Positions 43,537-55,000 of a stretch of 64,000 nt of DNA are shown piece by piece. Location of the stretch: contig JAUMIR010000001.1 of the NCBI GenBank assembly GCA_030847615.1, positions 33,479,501 through 33,543,500 of the forward strand, read 5' to 3'. Under the pieces are notes generated by a model, which was not told the origin of the DNA, did no database searches, and saw only the letters and a program-made list of their open reading frames with translations. The position numbers and the translations under genes are program-made. Each line of letters opens with the position of its first letter. Positions within the stretch are counted from its first letter, which is position 1. This DNA is from Gambelia wislizenii (taxonomy: Eukaryota; Chordata; Lepidosauria; Squamata; Crotaphytidae).

Positions 43537-43862
43537 CATAGTAAAACTAGAAACAGAACCTATAAACATTGCAATACTTTGGGTGAGCAAGCTAAAGTGG
43601 ATAGGAATGGGATGTTTTCAGTCAGATAATTATGCAGTGTTTTACTCAGGAAATGAAAATCTAAATCTGACTGAATATCAATAAGACTTCAGGGAAAATC
43701 CATCGATATAAGTACGATCTGAGTTTATGCTCCAACTACAGAGGCAGAAGAAGAGATTGAAATATTCTACACTGGAGTCCAGGAGGAAATTGATCACATA
43801 CCAAAACAGGACATGTTGATAAATATAGGTGATTGGAACACCAAAGTAGGAAACAGAGCAGA
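43537..43862 (+). mobile_element. RTE-BovB LINE endonuclease fragment
   Basis: Two readable pieces of the BovB AP-like endonuclease. 43537-43675 encodes INIAILWVSKLKWIGMG...FQSDNYAVFYSGNENL, and 43730-43862 encodes YAPTTEAEEEIEIFY...IGDWNTKVG. Both correspond to conserved BovB blocks ('IDILGISELKWTGMG', 'VYAPT', 'GDWNAKVG'). The catalytic-region GDWN is kept, and stops and indels separate the two. BovB is abundant in squamates and known for horizontal transfer. The fragment ends abruptly at a CR1 3' end. Confidence 0.85.
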
Positions 43863-43992
43863 ATTAAACAGAGGTTGGATAGCTATTTGTCAGGGATGCT
43901 TTGATTGTGTATTCCTGCATGGCAGGGGGTTGGACTGGATGGCCATTGTGGTCTCTTCCAACTCTACAATTCTATGATTCTATGATTCTAAT
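43863..43992 (+). mobile_element. CR1 3' end fragment
   Basis: AAACAGAGGTTGGATAGCTA through GGCAGGGGGTTGGACTGGAT to CTATGATTCTATGATTC is a 130-bp CR1 3' end with a complete tail, abutting BovB sequence without a gap. Confidence 0.92.
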
Positions 43993-44514
43993 TTTTTTTT
44001 TTACAGTTTACTTGCTTTAGGCTGGACTGCTGTTTGTCTCTCTGTGTTTTAATTTGTTTAATCCCCATTTTAGTTTGTTAATTTGTAAAAAGGCTTCTTG
44101 CAGTAAGAGAAGGGAGGAAGAGAAGTGTTAAGTATTTATCAGATAGATACTCATATTTTACAAGATGTGTTGATGACCACTGTTTTAGACAGTTTTAAAT
44201 GAGGGTCAGATACATTCTCCAAGGATATCTATTTCAGCAGGTGATAGCTGCAACTGTTGGGTGACTCTCGTTGTTGAGAGGAAATATTTCTCTGAATACC
44301 AGATGCTAGGGCATAGCAGTAATGGCTTTGGGCTGTCACTTAGCAGGCATCACAGTGCAGAGCTAGTCCTCTCATTGGGCAAAGTGAAGCAGCTGCCTAG
44401 AAAGCAGATTTTTGATGCCATGAAAGGGAAGAAAAGTGTTAGTTATTTCATTGCAGGTTATTATATTTTACTGCCTCACATAATAAAAATTAACTTGCCT
44501 GACTTTGACTACAG

Positions 44515-44735
44515 GAAAAAAATTCCACCTAAACATTAGGAGGAACTTCCTGACAGTAAGAGCTGTTCAGCAATGTCATGCACTCTCTCGGAGTGTGGTG
44601 TAGTCTCCTTCTTTGGAGGTTTTTAAGCAGAGGCTGAATGGCCATCCGTCGGGAATGCTTTGATTGGGTATTCTTGCATGGCAGGAGGTTGGACTAGATG
44701 GCCCTTGTGGCCTCTCCCCTCTATGATTCTATGAC
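44515..44735 (+). mobile_element. CR1 3' end fragment
   Basis: TTCCACCTAAACATTAGGAG to the CTATGATTCTATGAC tail; 220 bp, 5'-truncated. Confidence 0.9.
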
Positions 44736-45234
44736 TACTGCCCATCTAGACTTGTGTAGATGGGGAGTGCCATTTGCTGCTCTGCTTCAGGCAGTAAAAT
44801 ATTTCAGGACAGTCCTGTCCCATCTAAGTAGAGAATTTATACCAAGTGGCATATAAATACCATAAATAAGTAACTCACTATTTGTAGATGCACATACATA
44901 CAGTAAAATGTCACAAATACAAATATAACTCTGAGATAAAATTTGGATTTTCCCAAAATCAGAAGTACAGAATTCTGTGTTGGAAATTTCTTTTAAAATG
45001 CGCGCGCACACACACACACACACACACACCAACCAAAATTCATATTTGGGGAATTTCAGCATCAGTGAGCATTAATCTGTGATGGGATTAAAGCTTTTTC
45101 AAAAATTAGGGATTTCTGTGAATATCGGCTAGCAAAATGATTACTTTCCACATTCAGATTCTTTCTTTTGCATGTACATGTTTTGTACCTGGAAAGAAAG
45201 ATGTACACTATATGTGAATTCTCCATTCAATGAT
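44736..45234. other. Unique intron with CA microsatellite
   Basis: A (CG)3(CA)n microsatellite at 45001-45030; otherwise nothing recognised. Confidence 0.45.
45001..45030. repeat. (CG)n(CA)n microsatellite
   Basis: Three CG units followed by about twelve CA units. Confidence 0.95.
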
Positions 45235-45664
45235 GTTGACCTATAAAGCCCTATATGGCTTAAATGAAAGCTATCTGACAGACCATATCTGCCTGTATGA
45301 GCCTGGCTAGGCACTGATATCCTCAGGAGAGTCCTTTACAGGTACAGTTGGTGGGGACATATATTGGGAACTTCTTCATGGTTGTCTTAGGCTCTGGAAT
45401 TCCCTTCCTGGGGAGATCAAAATGCCCTACTCTTTGCTGTCCTTATGGCTGCCAAAGCCTTTTAAAAAATTCAAATAGGGTTTTGGAGCTGAAGGTTTTT
45501 AGAGAATGGGCTCGTAAGAGGTTGCTTTATTGTTTTATTCAACTGTTTTTAACTGCTTTTTATTTTTAAAAGTGCTTTAACATCTTTTTATCTTTTAAAA
45601 AAGGTTTTAATGTTGTAAATAGCTTAGTTGTAAATAGTTTACACGCCTCTTGCTAGAGTTCTGT
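45235..45664 (+). mobile_element. L2-like LINE ORF2 end and 3' UTR
   Basis: Encodes in pieces LTYKALYGLNESYLTDHI...YEPG and LRLWNSLPGEIK, the C-terminal blocks of L2-type ORF2, followed by the AT-rich 3' UTR. It is interrupted at its 3' side by the RTE/Proto2-like LINE; a matching L2-type tail at 48640-48735 is probably its remaining end. Confidence 0.6.
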
Positions 45665-45669
45665 GCAGA

Positions 45670-48560
45670 ACAACAGCTGACTATTACAAACACTATCAGA
45701 AAGATAGCTTGACGACAACCTGGATGCATCTCCGATCCAAACATTGGCACATCATTGACTATGTTCTAGTCCGCCAGAGAAACATTCGCAATGTCCATCA
45801 TATTCGAGTGATGCCAAGTACAGAATGCCAAAGAGATCATCGCCTCGTCAGATGTAAACTAAATCTTCATCTTAAGTTCAAACCTAAGAGGGGTGGCATC
45901 TTAAACAAGAGACTCCAAGTCAACAATCTTCAACAGGATACCATGAGAGACAACTTCCAGGCAAATCTACAAACAAAACTTGAAGACCATCCTACAGATC
46001 CTTCTCCTACAGTGCTTTGGCAACATATCAAAAACAGTATCCTCCAGTCTGTGGAAGAATCCCTCAGGTTCTCCCACAAGAAAAATCAAGACTGGTTTGA
46101 TGAAAACAACCAAGAGATCCAGGAGCTGTTGGCAAAGAAGAGAACTGCTCACCAGGCATACCTCGCCCAGCCAACTTGCCATGTAAGAAAAGCAGCTTTC
46201 TGTCTCACATGTAGTAAACTTCAACAAAAACTCCGAGACATGCAGAACAAGTGGTGGATCAATATAGCAGAAAAGACACAACACTGTGCAGATCTGGGTG
46301 ATCAAAAAGGATTTTATGAAGCTCTTAAAGCAGTGTTTGGACCTACTTATCAGGTCCAAAGCTCCTTATACAGTACAGATGGTCAAACATTAATCACTGA
46401 TAAAGCCTCCATCCCGAATCGATGGGCTGAACATTTTCAAAGTCTCTTTAGTGCCAACCGAGTAGTCCAAGGCTCAGCTATCCAACATATGATACAAAAA
46501 CCGATGAAAAATGAATTGGACATAGCTCCCACTTTGGAAGAGACCCTTAAGGCCATACAACAGATGAAAAACGGCAAGGCAGCTGGGATTGATGGAATCC
46601 CATCTGAAGTTTGGAAACACAGAGGTCATGTACTCCATGATAAATTCCACGAATTCCTTGTGAATTGCTGGGAAAAAGGGGAACTGCCATCAGATCTCCG
46701 AGTGCAGTCATCATCACCCTGTACAAGAAAAAAGGAGCAAAATTAGATTGCTCAAACTATCGAGGCATAACACTGCTCTCTATTGCTGGAAAAATCCTTG
46801 CAAGGATAGTCCTGAACAGATGAGTTCCTGCTATTGCAGAAGAACTTCTTCCTGAAAGCCAATGTGGCTTCAGAGCCAATAGGAGTACTACAGATATGGT
46901 ATTTGCCCTTAGACAACTGCAAGAGAAATGTAGAGAGCAGAACAAGGGTCTCTACGTAACATTTGTCGACCTCACCAAAGCCTTCGACACTGCAGGTAGA
47001 AAAGGTCTGTGGCAGATCCTGGAAAGACTAGGATGTCCCCCCAAATTCCTTAAAATGATTATCTTGCTACACGAGGGCCAGCACGGTCAAGTCAGATATG
47101 GTGATGCTCTTTCAGAGCCCTTTCTAATAACTAATGGAGTGAAGCAAGGTTGTGTTCTCGCTCCAACTTTATTTACAATCTTCTTCAGCATGATGCTCCA
47201 AAGGGCTATGGCAGAGCTTGAAGACGAAGACGGCATCTATGTACGTTACCGTACTGATGGTAGTTTGTTTAACTTAAGCCATCTAAGGGCTCGCACTAAG
47301 AGTCCAAACTATCAAGTCCGTGAGCTGCTCCTCGCTGATGATGCTGCCCTTATTGCCCACACAGAAGCAGCTCTGCAGCGCCTAACATCCTGCTTCGCAA
47401 CAGCTGCAGAGCTGTTTGGGCTGGAAGTCAACCTGAAGAAAACGGAAGTTCTTTACCAGCCTGCACCATAGGACGAACACAACCATACCCACATTGCCGT
47501 TGGGAAATCTGTGCTTAAGTCTGTTCATCAGTTCACCTACGTGGGAAGCATAATCTCCTCAGATGCCAAGATTGACAAAGAAATTGATCACAGACTAGCA
47601 AAGGCATATAGCGCATTTGGAAGACTTTACAAAAGAGTCTGGAGTAATAAACACCTGAGGCGAAGCACAAAAATCAGTGTGTATAGAGCCATTGTACTGT
47701 CTATTCTCGTTTATGGGTCTGAAACATGGGTCGCCTATCACCAACACTTACGACTTACGATATTCCTTATAGCTGCTAGGAATACTAGGTATAGCTATAA
47801 CAACAACAATAATTTCTTACTCACCTCTCCCTATGGATCAAAGCAGTGAACAAAACAGATAAACATCTAACATATAACACCCATTAAAAACACAAACACA
47901 TAACATCAATTTAAAAAGCAAATATGATAAAAAGAACCTATTAAAGTAATCAGTCCTTATTTAAAATTCATAATTTAAAATCCACAATTTAAAAATCGTT
48001 ACCTATTGCCACCACTTATGACTCCTTGAACGCTTTCATCTGCACTGTATACGCACAATGCTAAATATACGCTGGACTGACTATGTGACGAATGTTGCTG
48101 TCCTTGAGCAAGCAGGGATCACCAGTGTTGAGGCCATGATATTGAGAACACAGCTGCGATGAGCAGGGCACATTTCTAGGATGGAGGACCATCGCCTCCC
48201 AAAAATAATACTCTACGGTGAACTTGCCATGGGTCAGCGTAAGAGGGGCGCTCCAAAAAATACAAGGACTCCCTGAAACAACATCTCAGGCTTGGCCAAA
48301 TTGATCACCAACAATGGTCCGCCCTGGCCTCACACCAGGAGGCATGGAGATGCACTATTCACAATGCTACAGCCTTATTTGAGAACTCACGCCGAATGAG
48401 TCTTGAAGAGAAACGACAACGCAGAAAGAATCGCAACCCGGAAACATCACCCAAGGAGACCTTCTGCTGTGCTTTCTGCAATCGGACTTGTTTATCTTGG
48501 ATTGGCCTTTTTTGTCATCAGCGCACTTGCAGAAAGCGCGGGATGAGTCCTTCCTGAATC
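45670..48560 (+). pseudogene. LINE ORF2 (endonuclease end, reverse transcriptase, finger), broken
   Basis: 45709-46744 is open and covers the endonuclease end and the linker (QDWFDENNQEIQELL, FYEALKAVFGP). A frameshift near 46710 leads to the polymerase: [42 protein letters not shown] (motif A), NGVKQGCVLAPTLF (motif B) and LLADDAAL with the catalytic ADD at about 47333-47341. In-frame stops at about 46819 and 47469 break it. The C-terminal part (FTYVGSIIS, YGSETWVAY, then after the insertion the C-x2-C-x12-H-x3-C finger) follows. The catalytic residues are intact but the frame is not. Confidence 0.82.
47756..48001 (-). mobile_element. LINE/SINE 3' fragment inserted with a 22-bp target duplication
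   Basis: 47734-47755 and 48002-48023 are copies of the same LINE sequence (CCTATC/TACC...CTTAC/TGACT, 4 mismatches in 22), so this 246-bp segment is an insertion. The related LINE copy on the minus strand at 37.15 kb lacks it. The insert has ATAACAACAACAATAAT and CTCCCTATGGATCAAAGCAG near its left end, so it is probably the 3' end of a retroposon inserted in reverse; family unknown. Confidence 0.7.
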
Positions 48561-48639
48561 TTCATTTGTGAAGAAAAGCCAGAGAGAGAGAAATAATTTA
48601 CATTCTGTTTTAATGTTGACTAGTATATATTTTCAGCTA

Positions 48640-48735
48640 TATTGTAAATTTAAATTGTTAATCACTTTGAGTCCAAATTTTGAGGAAAAGCTAGGGTATA
48701 AATAAAGAGGATGATGATTATAATGATTTTAGAAG
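48640..48735 (+). mobile_element. L2-like LINE tail
   Basis: AATCACTTTGAGTCCAAATT, AGGGTATAAATAAAGAGG and GAT repeats, the usual L2-type ending. Probably the 3' end of the element at 45235-45664, with the RTE/Proto2-like LINE nested between. Confidence 0.5.
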
Positions 48736-49222
48736 ATTATTAATATATAATTTTGGCTAAATCGAGTGTGTGTTCTGCTTAGAGTAGACTCATTAAATGA
48801 ATGGAACATATTAGTCAGAGCTAATTCATAGTTATTAGTCATTGCTAATGTAGTTTATATAGATTATCAAAATTTGGATAGTCTGCTTTAGGTAGCTTTA
48901 GTGATGGAGTTGGCTTATACACATGGGCTGTTTCAGATGTAATGCTATTACCATACGCAAGCCTTATGAAAATGATTTTCAGCCAGCCTTCAGCTCATAT
49001 GCCCACATAGTACCATGGCAATGATTTGGGAAGGTTTCATTCGTGTTTTAGATTATAATCATAGTCAAACATGTAAAGCTTAACTATGGTTAGTGGGAAC
49101 AAGCCAGTTACAAACCAATTTATAGCACTAACCATAGCTTTCACTGGCCATGGTCCAGAATGCAGATAGCAATTTAAAAGTAGAAACTTCTGATCTCATG
49201 GTAGTTCTGAAGGAAGAGAGGT
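48736..49222. other. Unique intron sequence
   Basis: Nothing recognised. Confidence 0.4.
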
Positions 49223-51125
49223 TCGTAGAATCATAGAGCTGGAAGAGACCTCAAGGGCCATCCAGTCCAACCCCCTGCCATGCAGAAATACACGATCAAA
49301 GCATGCCCGACAGATGGCCATCCAGCCTCTGTTTAAAAACCTCCAAAGAAGGCTCTACCACAGTACGAGGCAGTGTATTCCACTTCCGAACAGCTCTTAC
49401 TGTCAGGAACGTCTTCCTAATGTTTAGATGGAATCTCTTTCGCTGTAGTTTTGAGTCTATTGCTCCATGTCCTTGTCTCTAGAGCTGCAGAAAACAAGCT
49501 TGCTCATTCCTCAATATGACATCCCTTAAAATATTTTAAACATGGCTATCATGTTCCCTCTCAACCTTCTCTTCTCCAGACTAAATATGCCCAACTCCCT
49601 AAGCCGCTTCTCATAGGGCATGGCTTCCAGACCTCCCAATATCCTGGTCACCCTCCTCTGGACACGTTCCAGCTTCTCAATATCCTTCCTGAATTGTGAT
49701 GCCCAGAACTGGACACAGTATTCCAGGTGAGGTCTAACCAAAGCAGAATAGAGTGGCACTATTACTTCCCTTGATCTAGATACTGTACTCCTATTTATAC
49801 AGCCTAGAATTGCATTGGCTTTTTTAGCTGCTGCATCACACTGCTGACTCATGACTCCATCCTTTTTGCATGTACTACCCTCAAGCCAGGTGTCACCCAT
49901 CCTATTTCTGTGCATTTCATTTTTACTGCCCAAGTGTAGTATCCTACATTTCTCCCTGTTGAAATTCATTTTGTTAATACTGGCCCAGCTTTCTAATCTG
50001 TTGAGGTCATTTTCGATTCTGATCCTGTTCTCTGGGTTATTAGCTACCCCTCCTAATTTGATTTCATCTGCAAACTTGATAAGCGTACCCTCTATTCCCT
50101 TATCCAAGTCATCAGTAAAGATGTTGAATACCACTGGGCCCAGGACAGAACCATGTGGCACCCTACTGGTCACTTCTCTCCAAGATGAAGAGGACACATT
50201 TGATGACTACCTTTTGGGTTTGGTTAGTCAACCAATTACAAATCCACCTAACAGTTGCATTGTCTATCCCACAGGTTGCTAACTTTTTTGCAAGAATATC
50301 ATGGGGGTCCTTGTCAAAAGCCTTACTGAAATCAAGATACACTACATCCACTGCGTTTCCTTTATCTATCAAGTTTGTAACTCTATCAAAAAGATGAGTT
50401 TAGTTTGGCATTACTTGTTGTTGAGAAATCCATGTTGACTTTTTGTGATCACAGCATTCCTTTCTAAGTAGTTGCAGACTATCTGTTTAATGATCTGCTC
50501 TAGAATCTCTCCTATTATTGATGTCATGTTGACTGGGCGATAATTATTTGGGTCTTCTCCCCCCCCCCCCCTTTTAAAGATGGGGACAACATTTGCCCTC
50601 TTCTAGTCTTCTGGGGCCTTTCCTATTCTCCAGGGATTCTCAAAGATTATTGACAGTGGTTCTGAGATTACTTCTGCCAGTTCTTTTAATACCCTTGGAT
50701 CGAGTTCATCTGGTCCTGGAGACTTGAACTCATTTATACTGGCCAGATATTCCTGAACTATCTCTTTATGAATTCTGTGCTGTATTTTCCCTACTGCATC
50801 ATCTGCTCCATCTTCCCCCAGTTGAGCACTGTTCCCCTTTGGGAGAAGACTCAAGCAAAGAAGGTGTCAATAGTTCTGCCTTTTCTCTGTCCCCTGTTAG
50901 TATTTCGCCATCTTCCCCATGCAGTGACCCAACCATTTCCTTGTTTTTTCTTTTGCTTCAGACATACCCCCAAAAGCCCTTTTTATTGTTTGTAATCTCT
51001 CTAACAAGCCTGAGCTCCATCTGAGCTTTGGCTTTTCTGACTTTCCCCCTACATGAGCTGGCTATTTGTTTGAATTCTTCTTTGGTGATTTCCCTTTTCC
51101 ATTTCTTGTACATGTCCTTTTTAAG
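49223..51125 (-). mobile_element. CR1 LINE, 5'-truncated, 1.9 kb
   Basis: On the minus strand it runs from the ORF2 linker ([21 protein letters not shown]) at about 51120 through the reverse transcriptase to the 3' end AGAATCATAGAGCTGGAAGA at 49223. Recognisable blocks are SPGPDELDPRVLKELAEVI, YLDFSKAFDK (motif A), VLGPVVFNIF (motif B region) and FADE at 50063-50074, where the second catalytic Asp of FADD is replaced by Glu. GVPQG is changed to RVPHG. There are several frameshifts and a poly-C run near 50560. Clearly dead, and older than the 21-kb CR1. Confidence 0.92.
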
Positions 51126-51359
51126 TTTTAGCTCAGATAAAGAAAGCCAAATTTGGCTTTGATTCATTCTTATAATGATAATGTGTGACTTAGTGTTACA
51201 TTTAAACATAGCTACTACAACTTCTTGCAATTTTTTCATTTTTTATTTAAATACATAAGTGTACATAAATTCACTATGTTTACTTTAGCAGGTATGAATC
51301 TTATTTGCCAGCCAACTAATAGTACTTATGTGTATATATGTGTTTTTCAACTTACAGCA

Positions 51360-51398
<39 letters not shown>

Positions 51399-51904
51399 CT
51401 TAGATGAATAGGACTGCAGGGTATTACAGGTACAGTAGAAGGTTGGTGTCTTGAGACAGTTGCTTGCAGAAAGTGATTTTGAGGGATGATGTGCAGCTGA
51501 GTGGTTTTTAAGTCTCTGAGGTGTGATTATGTCATAACAACTATAACTTCTGGACTTGCTTTATTACTTTTATTAAAACAAATATGTATGAAGGATTTTT
51601 TCTGGTTTTCTGTATGTATGATGAGGGAAATGAGGTGGTTAATTTATGAGGTGAACAAAACTTCCAGTGAGCAGTGTGCCATTTGCTTAGATATGCATAA
51701 ACCACACTGTTTGAAGGGAAAAGATTGTTCAATGGTCTGATTTGTGGTTTTTTGCTGTCAGTTGTTTAAAAGTGTGGTTTGTCTCCAAGATAGCTATTTT
51801 TGCATCTTTGCCCCTTGGAATATTTGTCCCAAGATGATGGTACCACATATATTGAGGTAATTCTGTTTCATTGTAAAAAGATGTGAAATAAGGGTTTTAT
51901 GATG
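51126..51904. other. Unique intron with GT microsatellite
   Basis: Contains (GT)n at 51367-51396. No exon recognised. Confidence 0.45.
51367..51396. repeat. (GT)n microsatellite
   Basis: Fifteen GT units. Confidence 0.95.
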
Positions 51905-52001
51905 TGCATTTATTGAGATTTATACCCCACCCATGCAATGAGTATCAGGCTGCCTTGCAATAAACTATCAAAAATACCAGAAAATCACTAACATATGAAA
52001 A
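51905..52001 (-). mobile_element. LINE 3'-tail remnant, host of M6
   Basis: GCATTTATTGAGATTTATAC followed by CCCACCCATGCAATGAG is a reversed L2-type tail. The AT-rich A-run continues after the M6 MITE at 56466-56517, so M6 inserted into it. Confidence 0.5.
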
Positions 52002-52003
52002 TA

Positions 52004-55000
52004 CAGTTGTCCCTCCACATTCGCGAATTTGACATTCGCGGTTTCGAGTATTCGCGGTTTTGGGAGGGCCCCCCAGGGCCCCCCCAAAACCGCGACACGG
52101 GGCCTCCAGAGGCCCCGTGAAAGCCCTGGGAGGGCTGGGAAAGCCTCCGCGGGGCCTCTGGAGACCCTCCGGAGGCCCCGCGAAGGCCCTGTGGGGGGAG
52201 TGGGGAGGGCAGGGAAGGCCTCCGCGGGGCCTCCGGAGACCCTCCGGAGGCCCCGCAAAGGCCCTGTGGGGAAGTGGGGAGGGCTGGGAAGGCCTCTGCG
52301 GGGCCTCCGGAGGGTCTCCGGAGGCCCCGCTAAGGCCCTGGGGGGGAGTGGGGAGGGCAGGGAAGGCCTCCGCGGGGCCTCCGGAGACCCTCCGGAGACC
52401 CCGCGAAGGCCCTGCGGGGGGAGTGGGGAGGGCAGGGAAGGCCTCCGTGGGGCCTCCGGAGACCCTCCGGAGGCCCCGCGAAGGCCCTGTGGGGGGAGTG
52501 GGGAGGGCAGGGAAGGCCTCCGTGGGGCCTCCGGAGACCCTCCGGAGGCCCCGCAAAGGCCCTGTGGGAAAGTGGGGAGGGCTGGGAAGGCCTCTGCGGG
52601 GCCTCCGGAGGGTCTCCGGAGGCCCCGCTAAGGCCCTGGGGGGGAGTGGGGAGGGCAGGGAAGGCCTCCGCGGGGCCTCCGGAGACCCTCCGGAGGCCCC
52701 GCAAAGGCCCTGTGGGAAAGTGGGGAGGGCTGGGAAGGCCTCTGCGGGGCCTCCGGAGGGTCTCCGGAGGCCCCGCTAAGGCCCTGGGGGGGAGTGGGGA
52801 GGGCAGGGAAGGCCTCCGCGGGGCCTCCGGAGGGCCTCCGGAGGCCCCGCGAAGGCCCTGTGGGGGGAGTGGGGAGGGCAGGGAAGGCCTCCGCGGGGCC
52901 TCCGGAGGGCTTCCGGAGGCCCCGCGAAGGCCCTGTGCGGGGAGTGGGGAGGGCAGGGAAGGCCTCCGCGGGGCCTCCGGAGGGTCTCCGGAGGCCCCGC
53001 TAAGGCCCTGTGGGGGGAGTGGGGAGGGCAGGGAAGGCCTCCGCGGGGCCTCCGGAGGGCCTCCGGAGGCCCCGCGAAGGCCCTGTGGGGGGAGTGGGGA
53101 GGGCAGGGAAGGCCTCCGTGGGGCCTCCGGAGACCCTCCGGAGGCCCCGCGAAGGCCCTGTGGGGGGAGTGGGGAGGGCAGGGAAGGCCTCCGCGGGGCC
53201 TCCGGAGACCCTCCGGAGGCCCCGCAAAGGCCCTGTGGGGAAGTGGGGAGGGCTGGGAAGGCCTCTGCGGGGCCTCCGGAGGGTCTCCGGAGGCCCCGCT
53301 AAGGCCCTGGGGGGGAGTGGGGAGGGCAGGGAAGGCCTCCGCGGGGCCTCCGGAGACCCTCCGGAGACCCCGCGAAGGCCCTGCGGGGGGAGTGGGGAGG
53401 GCAGGGAAGGCCTCCGTGGGGCCTCCGGAGACCCTCCGGAGGCCCCGCGAAGGCCCTGTGGGGGGAGTGGGGAGGGCAGGGAAGGCCTCCGTGGGGCCTC
53501 CGGAGACCCTCCGGAGGCCCCGCAAAGGCCCTGTGGGAAAGTGGGGAGGGCTGGGAAGGCCTCTGCGGGGCCTCCGGAGGGTCTCCGGAGGCCCCGCTAA
53601 GGCCCTGGGGGGGAGTGGGGAGGGCAGGGAAGGCCTCCGCGGGGCCTCCGGAGACCCTCCGGAGGCCCCGCAAAGGCCCTGTGGGAAAGTGGGGAGGGCT
53701 GGGAAGGCCTCTGCGGGGCCTCCGGAGGGTCTCCGGAGGCCCCGCTAAGGCCCTGGGGGGGAGTGGGGAGGGCAGGGAAGGCCTCCGCGGGGCCTCCGGA
53801 GGGCCTCCGGAGGCCCCGCGAAGGCCCTGTGGGGGGAGTGGGGAGGGCAGGGAAGGCCTCCGCGGGGCCTCCGGAGGGCTTCCGGAGGCCCCGCGAAGGC
53901 CCTGTGCGGGGAGTGGGGAGGGCAGGGAAGGCCTCCGCGGGGCCTCCGGAGGGTCTCCGGAGGCCCCGCTAAGGCCCTGTGGGGGGAGTGGGGAGGGCAG
54001 GGAAGGCCTCCGCGGGGCCTCCGGAGGGCCTCCGGAGGCCCCGCGAAGGCCCTGTGGGGGGAGTGGGGAGGGCAGGGAAGGCCTCCGTGGGGCCTCCGGA
54101 GACCCTCCGGAGGCCCCGCGAAGGCCCTGTGGGGGGAGTGGGGAGGGCAGGGAAGGCCTCCGTGGGGCCTCCGGAGACCCTCCGGAGGCCCCGCAAAGGC
54201 CCTGTGGGAAAGTGGGGAGGGCTGGGAAGGCCTCTGCGGGGCCTCCGGAGGGTCTCCGGAGGCCCCGCTAAGGCCCTGGGGGGGAGTGGGGAGGGCAGGG
54301 AAGGCCTCCGCGGGGCCTCCGGAGACCCTCCGGAGGCCCCGCAAAGGCCCTGTGGGAAAGTGGGGAGGGCTGGGAAGGCCTCTGCGGGGCCTCCGGAGGG
54401 TCTCCGGAGGCCCCGCTAAGGCCCTGGGGGGGAGTGGGGAGGGCAGGGAAGGCCTCCGCGGGGCCTCCGGAGGGCCTCCGGAGGCCCCGCTAAGGCCCTG
54501 GGGGGGAGTGGGGAGGGCAGGGAAGGCCTCCGGAGGGCCTCCGGAGGCCCCGCGAAGGCCCTGTGGGGGGAGTGGGGAGGGCCGGGAGGGCCTTCGCGGG
54601 GCCTCCGGAGGCCCTGCGAAGGCCCTTTGGGGGGAGTGGGGAGGGCAAGGAAGGCCTCCGCGGGGCCTCCGGAGACCCTCCGGAGACCCCGCGAAGGCCC
54701 TGCGGGGGGAGTGGGGAGGGCAGGGAAGGCCTCCGTGGGGCCTCCGGAGACCCTCCGGAGGCCCCGCGAAGGCCCTGTGGGGGGAGTGGGGAGGGCAGGG
54801 AAGGCCTCCGTGGGGCCTCCGGAGACCCTCCGGAGGCCCCGCAAAGGCCCTGTGGGAAAGTGGGGAGGGCTGGGAAGGCCTCTGCGGGGCCTCCGGAGGG
54901 TCTCCGGAGGCCCCGCTAAGGCCCTGGGGGGGAGTGGGGAGGGCAGGGAAGGCCTCCGCGGGGCCTCCGGAGACCCTCCGGAGGCCCCGCAAAGGCCCTG

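Larger units (their letters stand above)
45665..48590 (+). mobile_element. RTE/Proto2-like LINE, 5'-truncated, about 2.9 kb
   Basis: The longest copy of this LINE. It begins inside the endonuclease C-terminus (HIIDYVLVRQR, then DHRLVRC), continues through the linker and the whole reverse transcriptase to a C-terminal C2HC finger, and ends AAAAGCCAGAGAGAGAG at about 48590. A second element with a 22-bp target duplication is inserted at 47756-48001. I recognise the protein family as a non-LTR element of the RTE/Proto2/RTEX type found in fish and reptiles, but the exact clade is uncertain. Confidence 0.85.

Noticed and set aside
45709..46744. 345-codon open frame as a host gene
   Set aside because: The product matches the endonuclease-end and linker part of a non-LTR retrotransposon, and the frame breaks before the polymerase.
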